Shown here piece by piece: positions 14,065-16,193 of a stretch of 16,193 nucleotides of DNA. This DNA comes from Bolinopsis microptera (Eukaryota; Ctenophora; Tentaculata; Lobata; Bolinopsidae), in NCBI RefSeq assembly GCF_026151205.1, contig NC_087084.1, forward strand, positions 3,692,845 through 3,709,037, in the 5' to 3' direction. The position numbers were made by a program, and so were the translations under genes. The notes beneath the pieces are model-generated. The model was not told where the DNA came from. It did not search any database and worked only from the letters and a program-made list of their open reading frames with translations. Position 1 is the stretch's first letter; each line of letters starts with the position of its first letter.

Positions 14065-15265
14065 GGTCTTATCTTGCCTTCTTTGTAGCTGTCAAGAGCC
14101 ATGAGACCAAGTAGAACGGTTTTCGTGATAAACTGTAAAACATCTCCATATCGGGCCTCTCACGGGAGAAACGATAAGTGTACGGTATAGAAGGTTTCAT
14201 ATCCTCATTAAGGGCAATAATATTAATATTACATGTGTTGCATTGTTTCGTATTGTGATTGAATATAGCTCGATATGATTACTACTTACATCACCACCAA
14301 ATGCGATATGAAAACTCGGTTTGTATTGTTGAGGAAAAGAAGAGGTCTCTGGTTAATTGGTATACAAGGTAAGCCGGTTAGATTAGCACAATTGACGTAC
14401 AGAGATGTCTTATTTATTAAAAATATGTGAATATCTTAACCCACTGATTCTTCATGGAATCATAAAATGGACAGTACAGCAGGCTATCGTTTCGTCTTGA
14501 CTGTGCCATTGGTGCGTTTCTGTTGAAAATCGCATAGGCTGTATTGTCTTTAGTTATGACACTATTATATCGCGATCGTATGGTTAAACTTATCGTTTTT
14601 TCAGTTTCAGACCTTTCACTTAGAGTTGTAATTCCTTGATTATTACTAAAAATCTGCGAGATTTACTTAACTGAACTCCAACTACAAATATTTGTGATTT
14701 ATGTATTCTTGAAACGAAAAATTGACTAAGTTTTTTTTGAAATCATTTTTTCTCCGCTTTTTCATGCAATTTGATCACTTTTGCGGAAAAAAAATATTTT
14801 GAATTTTCGAAATTTTTTCTCAGTCTCGAAAAAAAATTAGTGAGTGAAAAAAACAATTTTCAAATTTTTTCTTCTAAAAACTACTTTTCTCGTGTTCAAG
14901 CTTTTCCGATCATTTTTTGTCCATAAAAAATTTTTTAGAATTTTGCTAATTTAGATAATTGATAATTATCATTAACTTATTATCTGACGTTAAAATTGTT
15001 CAACAACAGTTTTTCTTCCCGGATAATTGAACACACTCGATGATTCGCAACCTTTTACGATGTTCACACACTAAAGATATTCGACAAACAAGAAAAGGTG
15101 GTAAAAGTGGTAAAGGGGCAAAAAGTGGCCCTTTAAGACACGTGGAAAAGTTTGGAAAAGTTGGTCAGCCATAAAGGCACTAATGGGGACGCAAAAACGT
15201 CAAAAATCCTCTGAAAGCTTCGACCTGTGCAGCAGATCGATTTTTTCAGGGACGGATCGTCTGTA
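14065..15265 (-). repeat. right arm of large inverted repeat
   Basis: Reverse-complement partner of 12282-13453, ending near GATCGTCTGTA. The boundaries are set where pairing fades; outer ends share TACAGA on the two strands. No clear target duplication was found. Low-complexity A/T-run segments (14690-14900) pair with 12660-12840. Confidence 0.9.
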
Positions 15266-15832
15266 TATTTTACACAGGTTGATAAACACTATAAGCAAGT
15301 ACCATGTGTAGATATTACCAAGTGTAGATAATAAGACACAGTTCACTATTTGACATATTCTTTGCAATCATCTCCTGTATAAACCGGTTCAATTGTATTT
15401 CTTAAAGCAAACATTCGTATAACTTATTCCTAACTCAGTGCATGATTATCACTTAATGACTTCACTATAGGGTAATTATAAATTAGTAAATTTACCCTCA
15501 CCGACAGAGTAGTTGTTACTAGTTATTATAATGGGTTACTAAATAAGTAACGTTCCAAGGTGATATAAATTATATTGTAAAGAATTAAATCCTATATTTA
15601 GACCTAAGTTTGTCTGATAAGACATGTAATACACAATGACACTTATTTGAGATGTTACCATTGTCATTAAAGTCTTAATAGTCATTAGTAGTCATTAATA
15701 GTCACATTAGTCTATAACAGTCTCGGTAAACCGGGGTCTCGTTACAATTGATAAAACTAGTCACATTACGTAGAGGTGCAGTGTTTACTAGCTTCTAATG
15801 AGGAACAACTCCTTTCCAGGACTGACCAGCGG
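15266..15832. other. AT-rich, no gene seen
   Basis: Short repeats only: GTGTAGATA twice near 15305-15330, and GTCATTAATA-type units at 15662-15705. No open frame or splice pair stands out. Confidence 0.5.
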
Positions 15833-16110
15833 AGTATGTATAAACGGAGGTCTGCAGGGCGCAGTGTTTATATATAAACAGTCTTGGGAAGTTTGTATAA
15901 AACTACCGGTCCCGCAGGCGCGTGTTTTATATAAACAGTCTAGGACAGTAGTATATAAATACTAACAGGTCCGCAGGGCGAGTGTTTATATATAATCAGT
16001 CTAGGAAGTATTGTATAAAGTAAGTCCGCAGGGCGAGTTGTTTATATATTAAACAGTCTAGGAAGTATGTATAAACGTAAGTCCGAAGGGGCGAGTGTTT
16101 ATATTATATT
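15833..16110. repeat. tandem repeat of ~58 bp, about five copies
   Basis: Unit: GTCCGCAGGGCGAGTG, TTTATATATAAACAGTC, TAGGAAGTATGTATAAACG. The GCAGGGCG core recurs at about 15853, 15914, 15973, 16028 and 16085 (steps 55-61). Each unit holds the palindrome TTTATATATAAA. Copies differ largely by one-base indels. A partial unit starts the array. Confidence 0.9.
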
Positions 16111-16193
16111 AGCGAGGCTGCGGTTGAGAGATATTTAAAGTTTGGCAGTACAAGAGTGCAGGGACATCAAGACGTTAAGCGAGGTAGCACTAC

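Noticed and set aside
1-16193. CRISPR array, bacterial operon, riboswitch, or viral replication genes
   Set aside because: No regular spacer-repeat array, no ribosome-binding or operon structure, and no viral hallmark proteins; spliced exons indicate a eukaryote.

Overview
The window looks like a stretch of animal nuclear DNA, probably from an invertebrate. It is AT-rich and has no long open frames. It holds short exons bounded by GT..AG introns of about 150-400 bp, several repeat families, long homopolymer C tracts, and a few interstitial TTAGGG-like units (the telomere motif of most animals outside insects and nematodes). The phylum cannot be read from this sequence. Many coding blocks are cut by single-base insertions or deletions, so conventional ORF calling sees almost nothing. 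Either the assembly is unpolished long-read sequence or the genes have decayed.

Layout. 1-1140: two weak exon candidates on the minus strand (509-601 and 1033-1138). A diverged copy of the region around the second lies at 1982-2112. 2451-3827: a non-autonomous, transposon-like element with G-run/C-run terminal inverted repeats, a possible short target duplication, and nested direct and inverted internal repeats. 4155-4360: a frameshifted coding-like fragment on the minus strand. 5437-5650: four copies of a G-rich ~55 bp tandem repeat.

5702-9535 is the clearest gene: eleven plus-strand exons of an FtsH/M41-family ATP-dependent zinc metalloprotease, closest to YME1L (the mitochondrial inner-membrane i-AAA protease). 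Its landmarks appear in the correct order: pre-Walker segment, Walker A, pore region, Walker B, sensor/arginine-finger region, AAA lid, HEAGH zinc site, and C-terminal helices. The N-terminal targeting and membrane part and the extreme C-terminus were not found.

11041-12172: a second gene, on the minus strand and of unknown family. Its last two exons (11317-11382 and 11041-11117) join in perfect phase and end in a stop; further upstream exons are tentative. 12282-15265: a large imperfect inverted repeat with ~1.2 kb arms around a ~0.6 kb spacer. The spacer holds telomere-like units and two exon-like blocks. 15833-16110: an AT-palindromic tandem repeat of ~58 bp period. The remaining stretches show no gene that I can support.
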